The notes: generated by a model from the sequence alone, not told the origin. 64,000 nucleotides of DNA from Enterococcus devriesei (GCF_001885905.1 NZ_JXKM01000008.1:1-64000); one strand, 5' to 3'; numbered from the stretch's first letter, positions 48,701-58,536 are shown. A program made the numbers and translations.

Positions 48701-49382
48701 TGCTGCTTCCAAAGATTCGAAGGAATGAGATGAATAGGTTGATAAAGTCTAAATATAGCTGTAAGGCCATGAAAACGGCCACACCATTACCAGCTTCACC
48801 ATTGGTTCCTTGATAAATCTTGCGGATCATTTGATTGTCATAGGCGGTGATTCCTGACATCACGACTACCATTAAAATTGAAATAAAGAAGTCAACCGCT
48901 CCACTGTGAAGTAAAAAGACATTTAACAGCATCGCGATGATAATCCCAAACAAACAACTTAATGCTGCCCGACCAAGTCCAGATAGATCCCGCTTTGTAA
49001 ATGAACCCACCAGAGACATCACTAAGAAGGTTGCCGAGGCGGTCACAAAGGCTTGAGTCACTGTGCCAATGTCATACATTGCCAAGGTAACTGCTAACGT
49101 CAAACCATTCAAAGCGGAATATATGATAAAACCGCTGATTGCCAATGTCGGATTTTTTTGCGCCTTTACGCCAAGAAAAATAACTAACGCGATCTCGGCG
49201 ATCCAGATTCCCCAAAAGCCTAAGGGAAAATTATTGATAAAGTTCTGCACTTGTTGCATCCATGGTCCTAATGCCATATATGAAATTACTGCGCTGATTC
49301 CGATTCCTAATGCTAGAAAGGCATAGATTTTTCCGTAGAAACGGTTCAGACCAGATACGCGTGTTTCTTGATTATTCATCAT
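48696..49382 (-). CDS. Bax inhibitor-1 / YccA family membrane protein
   Basis: 228 residues with seven hydrophobic segments. The BI-1 family pattern includes NRFYGKIYAFLALGIG at the start and the C-terminal VVVMSGITAYDNQMIRKIY ... ALQLYLDFINLFISFLRIFG. Members are thought to act as pH-sensitive Ca2+ leak channels or to modulate FtsH; which applies here is unknown. It overlaps the MaoC-like gene by about 11 bases, with GGAGATG upstream. Confidence 0.9.
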   Translation of the reverse strand: MMNNQETRVSGLNRFYGKIYAFLALGIGISAVISYMALGPWMQQVQNFINNFPLGFWGIWIAEIALVIFLGVKAQKNPTLAISGFIIYSALNGLTLAVTLAMYDIGTVTQAFVTASATFLVMSLVGSFTKRDLSGLGRAALSCLFGIIIAMLLNVFLLHSGAVDFFISILMVVVMSGITAYDNQMIRKIYQGTNGEAGNGVAVFMALQLYLDFINLFISFLRIFGSSK

Positions 49383-49854
49383 TTAAATCATCTCCTATTT
49401 GCGGTTGTGGCGGTTTCACCATGACCACCGCGTCTAAGATGCGTTTCTCTTCGTTGTCCGTTGCTTCGACAGCTTCAACAGAGATTGTCACGACATCTTT
49501 CATTTTATCCACTTTGATTACTTCAAACTCAAACGTCAATGTTTCATAATGAAATACCGGATCAATAAAATTGATCGAAAAATTCACTACATGAGAACCC
49601 GGTCCTGGTAAATGTTTAGAAATCGCACTTGTAATGATCCCCATCAACATGATTGATGGTACAAGCGGCTGTTCATACTCAGTTTCTTTCGCATAGTCGT
49701 GTTGGATGTACAAAGGATTTGCGTCATTTGTCAAACCAAGATATAAAAGAATCTGATTATCCTCGATCGATTCCGTTAACGATAACGAGTCACCTTCTTC
49801 GATTTCGTCGATCGTTTTGCCTACTTTCCGAGCCTTCATATTATACAAATTCAT
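49372..49854 (-). CDS. MaoC-like (hot-dog fold) dehydratase family protein
   Basis: 160 residues. The N-terminal KVGKTIDEIEEGDSLSLTESIEDNQI and YLGLTNDANPLYIQHDYAKETEYEQPLVPSIMLMG match the (R)-specific enoyl-CoA hydratase / MaoC layout (Asp-His in a G-D-x-N-P-x-H-like turn, here NDANPLYIQHD). Substrate unknown. Start uncertain: the first ATG is only 2 bases from GGAGG, while an in-frame TTG two codons on is 8 bases away. Overlaps and probably couples with the BI-1 gene. Confidence 0.8.
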   Translation of the reverse strand: MNLYNMKARKVGKTIDEIEEGDSLSLTESIEDNQILLYLGLTNDANPLYIQHDYAKETEYEQPLVPSIMLMGIITSAISKHLPGPGSHVVNFSINFIDPVFHYETLTFEFEVIKVDKMKDVVTISVEAVEATDNEEKRILDAVVMVKPPQPQIGDDLNDE

Positions 49855-50048
49855 TCCCTCCGATATATGTTCTATTCAATATTTTAGCAGAATAGAAGGA
49901 AAACACAAGCTTGTAACTTCTTCCTAAATAGTTTCGTAAACTCTTTTTGAGAAAGGCAGCAAAGCAAACTGTCCACTCTATTTTTTAAAACCTACAGAAA
50001 GATTTAGAATCTGCCTGTAGATGATTGATTTAACCTGCCAAAACTTGC

Positions 50049-50082
50049 AAAAAAGCTGAGACAGTAATTGTCTCAGCTTTTT
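50049..50082 (-). terminator. Terminator of murC
   Basis: A perfect stem (AAAGCTGAGACA/TGTCTCAGCTTT) with T runs on both sides, directly after the murC stop. A second hairpin without a strong T run lies at 49992-50020. Confidence 0.92.
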
Positions 50083-50090
50083 GAGTCCGA

Positions 50091-51425
50091 TTATAAAACG
50101 TTACGAGTGGTATTACTTAGTAAGTCTTCGTAAGCCCGTTCGAACTTTTGAACATCTCCAGCACCCATAAAGACGACTACCGCATTTTCATGATCCAATA
50201 ATGGTGACATGTTTTCTTCTTTCAAAACTTGTCCGCCTTTTTGGATTTTTGCACCAAGGTCTTCGATTTTTACTTCGCCGGCTGTTTCACGAGCAGAAGA
50301 GAAAATATCACAAAGGTAAACGCGATCGGCACGATCTAACGCTTCAGCGAATTCGTCCATCAAAGCGATCGTCCGAGTGAAAGTATGAGGCTGGAATACC
50401 GCGATCAATTCTTTTTCAGGATATTTTTGACGAGCAGCATCGATTGTTGCTTTGATTTCTGCCGGATGATGCGCGTAGTCATCAACAATAATCATGTCCG
50501 CGACCTTTTTCTCAGTGAAGCGACGTTTTACGCCATTGAATGTTAACATTTCTTCTCTAACCTTATCCATGTCTAACTCTTCGAAGTATGCGACAGCAAT
50601 GACAGATAATGCATTCAAAATGTTGTGCTTACCAAATGATGGGACAGCAAAACGACCGATGAATTTTTCATCGTGGTAGACATCAAAGGCAGAACCATTC
50701 GTCGTACGAACGATGTTGCGGGCTTGAATGTCATCATTGTCAGATAAACCATAGTAATAAACCGGTACATCCGCTTTTAATTTACGTAAGTATTCATCAT
50801 CGCCGTATGCGAAGATCCCTTTTTTGACTTGTGAAGTCAACGTTTGGAACGCTTCAAATACATCAGCGATACTCTTGAAATAATCAGGATGATCGAAATC
50901 AATATTCGTCATGATTGCGTAATCTGGAGCATAGGCTAAAAAGTGACGTTGATATTCGCAGGCTTCAAAGGCGAAGAAGGTCGCATCTGGAACACCGTGT
51001 CCGGTACCATCTCCAATTAAATAGCTAGTTGGTGCTAAGCCGTTTAATACATGGGCCAACAAACCGGTCGTACTCGTTTTACCATGGGAACCTGTTACCG
51101 CGATACTGGTGTAAGGTTGGATGAATTGACCAATGAAGTCATGGTAACGAATGATTTCAAGACCTAATTCTTTCGCACGGGCGATTTCTTCATGGGTATC
51201 AGGAAACGCATTTCCTTGAATAATCGTCATGCCTTCTTTGATATTGTCTTTGCTAAATGGCAGAATCGTAATGCCGGCTTTTTCTAAATCACGTTGTGTG
51301 AAAAAATATTTTTCGACGTCAGAACCTTGTACATCAAAGCCTTTTTCATGTAAAACTAAAGCCAATGAGCTCATACCTGAGCCTTTGATTCCAACAAAAT
51401 GATAAAGTGTGTCTTTATTATTCAT
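50091..51425 (-). CDS. murC: UDP-N-acetylmuramate-L-alanine ligase
   Basis: 444 residues. Adds L-Ala to UDP-MurNAc in peptidoglycan synthesis. The UDP-binding loop is [16 protein letters not shown] and the ATP site [10 protein letters not shown] (112-119); [15 protein letters not shown] and FQPHTFTRT are Mur ligase motifs. GAAGAGG precedes the ATG. Single-gene unit. Confidence 0.97.
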   Translation of the reverse strand: MNNKDTLYHFVGIKGSGMSSLALVLHEKGFDVQGSDVEKYFFTQRDLEKAGITILPFSKDNIKEGMTIIQGNAFPDTHEEIARAKELGLEIIRYHDFIGQFIQPYTSIAVTGSHGKTSTTGLLAHVLNGLAPTSYLIGDGTGHGVPDATFFAFEACEYQRHFLAYAPDYAIMTNIDFDHPDYFKSIADVFEAFQTLTSQVKKGIFAYGDDEYLRKLKADVPVYYYGLSDNDDIQARNIVRTTNGSAFDVYHDEKFIGRFAVPSFGKHNILNALSVIAVAYFEELDMDKVREEMLTFNGVKRRFTEKKVADMIIVDDYAHHPAEIKATIDAARQKYPEKELIAVFQPHTFTRTIALMDEFAEALDRADRVYLCDIFSSARETAGEVKIEDLGAKIQKGGQVLKEENMSPLLDHENAVVVFMGAGDVQKFERAYEDLLSNTTRNVL

Positions 51426-51527
51426 TTAATCCTCTTCCTTATATGTACAAAATTGTTTGCGGTTCACATTATCATATAAAACGCTGAAAATAGCAATCTT
51501 TTATTCTCTAAGCAGGCGCCTCACTCA

Positions 51528-51977
51528 TTATTGTTCAATTGTCGTCAAAAATTCCAGCTTTCCTTGACAACTTCCACAAACATAGCGTGTGGTATTGATT
51601 TTGCGACGTCGTTTGATTTTCTGCTGACAACTTTTGCATTGGTAGACTTGATATGTGACAGCGGCTAATGGCGGAGCAAAACGCGAACCACCCGTTTGTT
51701 TCAATAACTGTTTAAATTCTAAGTCCTTATGCTGATAACCTCGCCCAGCTAAATGTAAATGATAATGACACAGCTCATGCTTAATCACTTTGATCAACTC
51801 GGCTGTTCCATATTTTTCATACACCAACTGATTGAAATCTAAGTCATGGCTACTTAAATGATACCGGCCACCAGTGGTTCTTAAACGACGATTGAAGCTG
51901 GCTTTATGACAGAAAGGCTGTCGAAAAGAATCTTGTGAGATCTTTTCGACGAGCACTTGTAATTCTTGATTAGTCAT
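51528..51977 (-). CDS. SprT-like zinc metalloprotease family protein
   Basis: 149 residues from ATG 51977; an in-frame GTG three codons earlier is an alternative. HELCHYHLH gives the HExxH zinc site (His67, Glu68, His71). The C-terminal CKSC ... CGSC pairs form a zinc ribbon, as in the SprT-like family related to DNA-protein crosslink protease SPRTN. The bacterial role is not established. It overlaps the end of tex by about 8 bases and has no clear ribosome binding site, suggesting coupling to tex. Confidence 0.86.
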   Translation of the reverse strand: MTNQELQVLVEKISQDSFRQPFCHKASFNRRLRTTGGRYHLSSHDLDFNQLVYEKYGTAELIKVIKHELCHYHLHLAGRGYQHKDLEFKQLLKQTGGSRFAPPLAAVTYQVYQCKSCQQKIKRRRKINTTRYVCGSCQGKLEFLTTIEQ

Positions 51978-54150
51978 TTTTTTCACTTTGAATCATCGTT
52001 AAGCTGATACGGCCCTTTTTGGTATCGACACCTTCGACCCAAACGGTTACCACGTCACCGACAGAAACCACGTCGGTTGGATGCTTGACATAGCTTTTGC
52101 TCAGCTTGGAGATATGCACTAAACCATCTTGCTTTACACCAATATCAACAAAGGCGCCAAAGTCGATTACATTTCTAACCGTTCCTTGCAGCTCCATACC
52201 GGCCTGTAAATCCTCCATCGTCAAGACATCTTGACGTAATAACGGAGCTGGCATTTCATCACGCATATCGCGACCGGGTTGTAATAAGGCTTGCAAAATA
52301 TCTTTGATCGTCTCTTTGCCAATCGTTAATTGTTTTTGCAACTCGCCAACGTCTAAAGCTTTGATTTTTTCGGTGGCTTCTGATGAACCTAATGATTTTA
52401 AGTCAACCTCAGCTAAAGCTAAAATTTCTTTCGCACTAGCATAGCTTTCCGGGTGGATCGCTGTCGTGTCTAAAATATTTTTTGCTCCTGGAATCCGTAA
52501 GAATCCAATTGCTTGTTCGTACGCTTTAGGTCCTAAGCGTGGCACTTTCTTTAATTGCGGACGTGAAGTGAAGGCACCGTTTTCGTCGCGGTAATTCAAA
52601 ATATTTTGAGCCGTAGTCTTATTCAAGCCAGAAGCGTACGCCAATAATTGCGGGCTGGCCGTATTGACGTTGACTCCTACTTGGTTGACCGCTGTTTCGA
52701 CGACGAAATCCAACTGTTCAGACAGACGTTTTTGGGAAACATCATGTTGGTATTGACCGACCCCGACCGCTTTCGGATCGATCTTAACTAATTCTGACAA
52801 GGGATCTTGCAAACGGCGGGCAATGCTGACTGCACTCCGTTCTTCGACTTGCAGATCAGGAAATTCTCCCCGGGCTATGTCACTGGCAGAATAAACCGAT
52901 GCGCCTGCTTCGTTAACAATCACATAAAAAACTTCTTGCTGAATTTGTTTCAACTGCTCTGCTACGAATAATTCTGATTCCCGACTAGCTGTCCCATTCC
53001 CGATAGCGACCATTTCAACGCCGTGCTTTTTGATCAAAGCTTGGAAAGCGGGACCCGCGGCTTGCCGTTTTGCTTGGGCTGCCGGCTTGTGAGGGTAGAT
53101 CACTTCGATGGCTAAGACTTTCCCAGTGGCATCTACTACCGCTAATTTACAACCTGTCCGATACGCTGGGTCAAACCCTAAGACAACTTTACCCTTCAAT
53201 GGTGGTTGCAACAATAAATTCCGCAAGTTTTCGCCAAAAATGCTGATGGCTTGCTCGTCGGCTTCTTCCGTCAACTCATTACGAATTTCCCGTTCGATCG
53301 CAGGTCCGATAAAACGTTTATAGCTGTCTTTGTATGCTTCACGAACAAATTCTGCAGTAATCGAGCGGCTGTTTTGAATCAATTGACGTTCCAAATAGTC
53401 AAAGATTTTTTCTTCTTCCACTACGATAGCTACTTTTAAAATGTCTTCCTTTTCTCCTCGATTAGAAGCCAGCACTCGATGAGAAACCATCTTATTGATT
53501 GGCTCATTGAAATCATAATACATTTCGTAGACGCCTTTTTCATCTTTCTCCGCGTCTTTGACTTTGCTTTGATAAACTCCTTTATTTTTTGTAAAGGTCC
53601 GGACCCACGTCCGAAAGTCGGGATTGTCGCTGATTTGCTCAGCAACGATCTCATGGGCACCTTGCAACGCTTCTTCCACGTTTGCAACGTTCTCATTAAT
53701 AAATTCACCCGCTTTACCATAGACATCGCCAGTTTGAGGGAAACTCATCAAATATTCGGCTAACGGCTCCAAGCCATTTTCTTTTGCGATCGTCGCTTTT
53801 GTCCGCCGCTTTTGCTTATAGGGACGATAGAGATCTTCAACTTTTTGCACTTTTACCGCTTGCTGGATTTTTTGTGCCAGCTCCGGCGTCAATTTACCTT
53901 GCTCGTCAATTAACCGTAAGACTTCCTGCTTACGCTTCTCTAAATTTTCTAAATAATTATAACGTTCTTCAATTTCACGAATTTGCACCTCGTCAAGCGT
54001 CCCGGTCATTTCTTTCCGATAACGGGCGATAAACGGAACCGTGTTTCCTTCGCTTAATAAGGTTAATACTACTTTGATCTGCTGCGGACGATAGCCCGTC
54101 AATTCGTTATTCAGTAGTTGAATGATTTCTTGGTTCAAACTCTCTGCCAT
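51970..54150 (-). CDS. tex: Tex-family RNA-binding transcription accessory protein
   Basis: 726 residues with the whole Tex layout: N-terminal helical region (VPFIARYRKEMTG), YqgF-like RNase H fold (VLGFDPAYRTGCKLAVVD), helix-hairpin-helix (VGVNVNTASPQLLAYASGLN, FTSRPQLKKVPRLGPKAYEQ) and a C-terminal S1 domain (GMELQGTVRNVIDFGAFVDIGV ... KKGRISLTM). Binds nucleic acid and affects transcription; detailed role uncertain. Cotranscribed with the SprT-like gene. Confidence 0.95.
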   Translation of the reverse strand: MAESLNQEIIQLLNNELTGYRPQQIKVVLTLLSEGNTVPFIARYRKEMTGTLDEVQIREIEERYNYLENLEKRKQEVLRLIDEQGKLTPELAQKIQQAVKVQKVEDLYRPYKQKRRTKATIAKENGLEPLAEYLMSFPQTGDVYGKAGEFINENVANVEEALQGAHEIVAEQISDNPDFRTWVRTFTKNKGVYQSKVKDAEKDEKGVYEMYYDFNEPINKMVSHRVLASNRGEKEDILKVAIVVEEEKIFDYLERQLIQNSRSITAEFVREAYKDSYKRFIGPAIEREIRNELTEEADEQAISIFGENLRNLLLQPPLKGKVVLGFDPAYRTGCKLAVVDATGKVLAIEVIYPHKPAAQAKRQAAGPAFQALIKKHGVEMVAIGNGTASRESELFVAEQLKQIQQEVFYVIVNEAGASVYSASDIARGEFPDLQVEERSAVSIARRLQDPLSELVKIDPKAVGVGQYQHDVSQKRLSEQLDFVVETAVNQVGVNVNTASPQLLAYASGLNKTTAQNILNYRDENGAFTSRPQLKKVPRLGPKAYEQAIGFLRIPGAKNILDTTAIHPESYASAKEILALAEVDLKSLGSSEATEKIKALDVGELQKQLTIGKETIKDILQALLQPGRDMRDEMPAPLLRQDVLTMEDLQAGMELQGTVRNVIDFGAFVDIGVKQDGLVHISKLSKSYVKHPTDVVSVGDVVTVWVEGVDTKKGRISLTMIQSEKND

Positions 54151-54239
54151 TTCATTTCCTCATTTCATCCAAAATCTTATCTATTTTATCATATTTCCTT
54201 GAAGTTTGCTTTTTGTACCTCGAATCACTAGGACAAGAT

Positions 54240-55133
54240 TTAGACCTTTCTTTTTTGTCGCAAATAGTTCGGCAATTCTGACAAAACCAGACCCGTCAAA
54301 GTCAGCAAAATTCCCGCAGCCGTTTTAGTCGTTAATTTCTCCCCTAAAAGCAAGACCGAAGCAACGGTCGTTAACATCGGAATCGTATAAATATAAACTG
54401 CTGCTCGTACGGCTCCTAAATTTTTCACCGAAAAATTCCACGTGACAAAGCACAAGGCAGATGCACCAATTCCTAAAAATAAAAGATTGCCAAGATTAGT
54501 CACTTCTGTCAGCCGCGTAACATCAAAACGATCCACACTTAAAAGAAAGACCGGTAGCATAAATAGCAAGCCGTAAAAAAAGACCCGCTACGTGATCGCA
54601 ATCGTCGAATAACCCGATCCGCTGATTCTTTTGATTAATAACGAGTACGAGGCCCAACAAACGGTCGCCAGCATCGCTAAGCCGTCGCCAATCGGGCTGA
54701 CATTTAATGAGCCCGAAAAGCTAATCAACGAAATACCAATCATGGAACAAACAAACCCTAACAAGAAAATACGCGGGATCGTTCCTTCTTTCAAAACAAA
54801 GCGGCTAATTAAAGCCGTCATAAACGGACTGATGGAACCAATCACGCCGACATTCATAGCTAAGGTATACGTCAGCGCCACATTTTCTAAATAATAATAC
54901 AAAAAGACTCCAAACAAACCTGCTGCCATAAAGAAAAATTCTTGCTTCCAGCCTTTGAAAGGAATGAACTTCCGTGACGCTACGGTTAAGATGAAAAAGC
55001 CGATCAGAAACCGAATAAATAAAATTTCAATCGGCAAAAAATTTACCAACAACACTTTAGTAGAGATAAATGTCAGCGCCCAAATAACCACCGTTACCCC
55101 AGCCGACAAGTGACCTTTGACTGTTTCAGACAT
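54240..55133 (-). pseudogene. EamA/DMT-family permease interrupted by an in-frame stop
   Basis: Two frame-matched halves of one ten-helix DMT transporter. The first runs from ATG 55133 (MSETVKGHLSAGVTVVIWAL, AAAGGAGGAG upstream) to a TAG at 54588-54590. The second continues in the same frame (RVFFYGLLFMLPVFLL ...) to 54240, ending SELPNYLRQKRKV. There is no frameshift: one codon, probably a sense codon in relatives, has become TAG in the middle of transmembrane segment 6-7. The remaining reading frame looks undamaged, so the change is recent, a sequencing error, or suppressed. Confidence 0.85.
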
Positions 55134-55232
55134 AAGCTCCTCCTTTATTAAAATACTATGCCATCTAAGTAAGCGAGTTGCAACCACCTCTGAGCTTTTA
55201 TTCCACATCACTCAATATTAAGCCGAATCCAA

Positions 55233-55260
55233 CAAAAAACGAGATTCAACACGAATCTCG
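55233..55260 (-). terminator. Terminator of the glyoxalase-metallophosphatase unit
   Basis: A perfect 8-bp stem (CGAGATTC/GAATCTCG, loop AACAC) followed by six T on the minus strand. Confidence 0.9.
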
Positions 55261-55279
55261 CCTCTTTAATAATCCACTA

Positions 55280-56008
55280 TTAAAATTCAGGCTGCCACGG
55301 TCCATTTAGATTCGGCAGTTCATAATCCGCCACCAAACCGGCTTGATCAAAAACAACGCCATGAAGACTTCCTCCGAAAACCGCTCCACCGTCAATACCG
55401 ATTTTATTATCCGATTGCCATATGGCTGTCGTCTGCATATCACCGTAGAGCATCGGGGTGATTGTATGCCCAAAGACGATTATCTTGCCAGTTTTATTTT
55501 TTCCTTCGTGAAAAGGCTCGCGAATCCATAAAAAATCCTGTAAGGAAGTCTCATGCCAATCTTTAGTTAAATCCACTCCCGCATGCACAAATAGATACTT
55601 TCCCCATTCGCAATAGAATGGACGTTCTGCTAAAAAGTCCATTAGCTTTTTGTAGCGGCTGCGGATCATCATAGCGATTTCGGTCGGAGAATATTCCAGT
55701 ATCGCACCTTGATGTAACAAGCTCTCAATCGTTTCTTTTCCACCATTATAGAGATAACTAGGAAACCAATCCTCAGGCTTCTCCATAAAATCTAAGAAAT
55801 ATTCTTCATGATTTCCTCGTAAGTAGACCGCTTGGTATTTTTCAACCAGTTCCATCCCTAAAAGCCAGCATTCTTTACTTTTTGGTCCGCGATCATTTAG
55901 ATCACCAATCAAAATCAACTGCTGTTTCGCTGGTTCAAACTTTTGCAAAACCTCTTGAAACAACTCATATTCTCCGTGAACATCACCAATCACAAATACT
56001 TGATCCAT
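55280..56008 (-). CDS. Metallophosphoesterase, PrpE/ApaH-like
   Basis: 242 residues from the second ATG (MDQVFVIGDVHGEYELF), 9 bases after GAGG; the first ATG is only 3 bases away. Metal-ligand motifs of the calcineurin-type fold are in order: GDVHG, GDLNDRGPKS, RGNHEEYF, FVHAGVD and FGHT. Relatives act as diadenosine tetraphosphatases or protein Ser/Thr phosphatases; the substrate cannot be told here. It follows the glyoxalase-like gene by 31 bases. Confidence 0.9.
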   Translation of the reverse strand: MDQVFVIGDVHGEYELFQEVLQKFEPAKQQLILIGDLNDRGPKSKECWLLGMELVEKYQAVYLRGNHEEYFLDFMEKPEDWFPSYLYNGGKETIESLLHQGAILEYSPTEIAMMIRSRYKKLMDFLAERPFYCEWGKYLFVHAGVDLTKDWHETSLQDFLWIREPFHEGKNKTGKIIVFGHTITPMLYGDMQTTAIWQSDNKIGIDGGAVFGGSLHGVVFDQAGLVADYELPNLNGPWQPEF

Positions 56009-56039
56009 TCCCATCCGCCTCTCTCAATCGAAGACCGCT

Positions 56040-56420
56040 TTATTTACCAGACACGACAAAATAATTTCCGTCAGCATCCACAAAATTAAAAATGTATTCC
56101 TCGCCAATTTGCGTCAAATCGCCTAGTTGAACATCAACCGTTTGTAATTTTTTATACAAACTAATCATATCATCACTACCAAAAATTAATGCTGGCGATG
56201 GTTCCGTCGCTTCATCGTCATTCTTTTGAATAAATGCACGATCATAGATGACTAAATGAGTCGTACTTGTCTCACTCATTGCCACTTCCGCTACTTGCGA
56301 ACCATCCAACTCCTCAAAACTTATCTCAATAAAGCCTAAACTCTGCCAAAAAGTACTCGCCTTTTTCACATCATCCGCATATAAAATCACTTTTACTTGT
56401 TCGTTAAACAAACGATTCAC
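56040..56420 (-). CDS. Glyoxalase/bleomycin-resistance (VOC) family protein
   Basis: 126 residues, one VOC unit (VKVILYADDVKKASTFWQSLGF ... YIFNFVDADGNYFVVSGK). The paired beta-alpha-beta-beta-beta modules are visible. Substrate unknown; the usual metal ligands are not all obvious. First gene of the unit with the metallophosphatase. The 594 bases upstream are almost entirely repeats. Confidence 0.85.
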   Translation of the reverse strand: MNRLFNEQVKVILYADDVKKASTFWQSLGFIEISFEELDGSQVAEVAMSETSTTHLVIYDRAFIQKNDDEATEPSPALIFGSDDMISLYKKLQTVDVQLGDLTQIGEEYIFNFVDADGNYFVVSGK

Positions 56421-56524
56421 TCCCCATAATTAAACTCAAATCTTAATACACTCAATATAACAAAGTGCGCGCTTTGATGCGAATACTTAGTAAGAAAAAA
56501 GCGAATTCTTAATTGATCATTTTG

Positions 56525-56609
56525 AACTAACTAGCTTTCATTACAGTTTTATTTATAAAGTGGTCAATTCGTTTCAAACTAGATTTACCTAGGAAAAGAT
56601 GGACTAACA
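56525..56609. repeat. C repeat, copy 1
   Basis: About 85 bp, a direct repeat of 56888-56974 with roughly 75-80 percent identity by eye (shared blocks TTTATAAAGTG, TCAATTC, CAAACTAGATT, GGACTAACA). Together the two copies flank a pair of A elements. Confidence 0.8.
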
Positions 56610-56611
56610 GC

Positions 56612-56715
56612 TAGCTTCTTAATAAGGAAGCATTTTTCGAAAACCGCTAAAAATATTCTGATCGTCGTTTATTATACTATTCCACTAATCACGATAAATA
56701 GTCAGTGAAACTCGC
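56612..56715 (-). repeat. A element, tandem unit 1 upstream of the glyoxalase gene
   Basis: On the minus strand: head TGCGAGTTTCACTGAC; hairpin 1 TTTCACT/AGTGGAA; a diverged link; hairpin 2 weaker (ATTTTTAGC/CGAAAAAT); tail TTATTAAGAAGC. Unlike other copies, it is not next to a gene start (190 bases away). Confidence 0.7.
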
Positions 56716-56826
56716 AGCTAACTCACTTTTAGGAGAGCATTTTTCAAAAAAGAAAAAATGCTTCTATTTTCGTACGCATACGATTTTTCTATACCCGCTA
56801 AAGCAGGAAAAAAAACTCGCAGTCGA
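56716..56826 (-). repeat. A element, tandem unit 2
   Basis: On the minus strand: head TGCGAGTTTTTTTTCC; hairpin 1 with CCTGC/GCGGG inner pairs and T/A outer pairs; link CGTATGCGTACG; hairpin 2 GCATTTTTTC/GAAAAATGC; tail TCTCCTAAAAGTGAG. Abuts unit 1 without spacer. Confidence 0.75.
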
Positions 56827-56887
56827 TTCTACACAAAAGGGAATAAATTTTTTTCAAAAATTAATTTTTATTATCATCGACATATTA

Positions 56888-56974
56888 TCCAACTAGACAT
56901 CTTCCGTTATAGTTCATTTATAAAGTGATCAATTCATCCCAAACTAGATTAAACTGCGAAAAGTTGGACTAACA
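56888..56974. repeat. C repeat, copy 2
   Basis: Direct repeat of 56525-56609, ending at the tcyP terminator. Confidence 0.8.
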
Positions 56975-57005
56975 AAAAAAGCTTGGTTGCGCATACCAAG
57001 CTTTT
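56974..57005 (-). terminator. Terminator of the DAACS transporter gene
   Basis: AAAGCTTGGT/ACCAAGCTTT stem followed by seven T on the minus strand. Confidence 0.92.
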
Positions 57006-57014
57006 GATGATTTA

Positions 57015-58406
57015 TTATTGATTCACTTCGATTGACGCGTCTTTGTCTTCTAAGATTTCTCGATCTAAGTCATGAATACGTGAGCTGGTTACCACACCGG
57101 CAACCATGCTGCCGCTGACGTTGACTGCGGTCCGAGCCATATCGATCATTGGCTCAACTGAAATGACTAATCCTACGATAGCAACCGGCAAGTTCATAGC
57201 TCCCAGTACGATCAATGATGCAAAAGTTGCACCACCACCGACTCCGGCTACGCCAAATGAACTGATCGTTACAATCGCCATTAACATAATAATGAATTTC
57301 AAATCAAACACGTTGACCCCAACGGTTGGTGCCACGATCGTAGCTAACATCGCTGGATAAACCCCAGCACAGCCGTTTTGACCAATCGAAATCCCAAAAC
57401 TTCCGGCAAAGTTTGCGGTTGCTTCATCTACACCCAATGCTTTTGTTTGTGTTTCGATATTCATCGGCAACGTTCCGGCACTTGAACGTGATGTAAAGGC
57501 AAAGCTCAAGGCTGGAAAAGCCTTTTTAAAGAAATTGATTGGATTGACTCTAACACCCAGCAAAATAAGTGAGTGAACTAGTAAAACAACGATCAAGGCG
57601 CTATAAGAAGCCAAAATAAATTTCCCTAAGTTGACAATCGCTTCAAAATCACTCGTTGCTAAAACGTTGGTCATTAATGCGAAGACCCCATAAGGTGTTA
57701 GACGCAAAACCAAAGTAACGATACGCATAACGATTTTATATAAGCTTTCAATCAAGTTTGCAAAAAATTCTGCTTCCTTCGGCGCCTTGCGACGAACACC
57801 TAAAAAGGCGATACCGACAAAGGCCGCGAAAATAACCACGCCAATAGTACTTGTTGGGCGTGTTCCTGCGAAGTCAGCAAAAACATTTGTTGGAATGAAA
57901 GATAAAATTTGTTGCGGAATTGAGAAGTTTTGGACCATATCCTGACGATCGGCTAATTCTTTGATCCGAGCAGTTTCTGCTGCTCCTTTGGTGAAGGTTG
58001 CCCCATCTAAATTGAAGATCATCACAGCTGCGATACCGATCAAGGCAGCGATTGCTGTTGTTGCTAACAGTGTAACTAAGACGTTCGCACTGATCTTCCC
58101 CAGTTTCTTACTGGATTTCATCTTCGTAAAAGCACCTACGATAGAAATAAAAACTAGCGGCATAACTAACATTTGTAATAAAGAAATATAACCATTACCG
58201 ACGATCCCGATCCATTCCATCGCTTGAGAAATGATTTTGCTACCATTACCTAAAAGTAATTGTAAAATTCCGCCAAAAATAATTCCGGCACCTAATCCAG
58301 CGAAAACTCGATTAGAAAATTTCACATGTCTTTTTTGCATTTGGTAGAAAGCCACAAGCAACGCAACGAATACTAAGATCACTAATACAGTGAACAGAGT
58401 TGTCAT
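57015..58406 (-). CDS. tcyP: Dicarboxylate/amino acid:cation symporter, TcyP-like
   Basis: 463 residues with about eight membrane segments and two re-entrant loops of the DAACS family. Conserved parts: SRSSAGTLPMNIETQTKALGV (serine-rich hairpin), FGISIGQNGCAGVYPAMLA and VEPMIDMARTAVNVSGSMVAG. The 463-residue length and the N-terminal QKRHVKFSNRVFAGLGAGIIFG favour the L-cystine transporter TcyP subgroup over glutamate carriers; this is inference. GGAGG precedes the ATG. A structured 5' leader of about 120 bases precedes it. Confidence 0.85.
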   Translation of the reverse strand: MTTLFTVLVILVFVALLVAFYQMQKRHVKFSNRVFAGLGAGIIFGGILQLLLGNGSKIISQAMEWIGIVGNGYISLLQMLVMPLVFISIVGAFTKMKSSKKLGKISANVLVTLLATTAIAALIGIAAVMIFNLDGATFTKGAAETARIKELADRQDMVQNFSIPQQILSFIPTNVFADFAGTRPTSTIGVVIFAAFVGIAFLGVRRKAPKEAEFFANLIESLYKIVMRIVTLVLRLTPYGVFALMTNVLATSDFEAIVNLGKFILASYSALIVVLLVHSLILLGVRVNPINFFKKAFPALSFAFTSRSSAGTLPMNIETQTKALGVDEATANFAGSFGISIGQNGCAGVYPAMLATIVAPTVGVNVFDLKFIIMLMAIVTISSFGVAGVGGGATFASLIVLGAMNLPVAIVGLVISVEPMIDMARTAVNVSGSMVAGVVTSSRIHDLDREILEDKDASIEVNQ

Positions 58407-58530
58407 TGTATTCCTCCTTAAAATAACTTTCTATAATGACAAGTCTGTCAAAGGAAGTAAAGGTTCCCGGTGTCCATTCTTCAATGGAACACCCTAAAAT
58501 ATGATTGCGCAAGTCCAATATTTTAGTGAC
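58407..58530 (-). promoter_or_regulatory. Structured 5' leader of the tcyP-like gene, class unknown
   Basis: On the minus strand three hairpins follow each other: CTAAAATAT/ATATTTTAG with a 14-base loop, GGTGTTCCATT/AATGGACACC with a GAAG loop, and TGACA/TGTCA just before the ribosome binding site. GGGAACC follows the second. No terminator is visible, so any control would be on translation or stability. It matches no riboswitch or T-box consensus I know. Confidence 0.55.
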
Positions 58531-58536
58531 TTTTTT

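Noticed and set aside
58312-58518. 68-codon minus-strand frame over the tcyP leader
   Set aside because: TTG start without a binding site, overlaps the structured leader and the tcyP start; best explained as chance.
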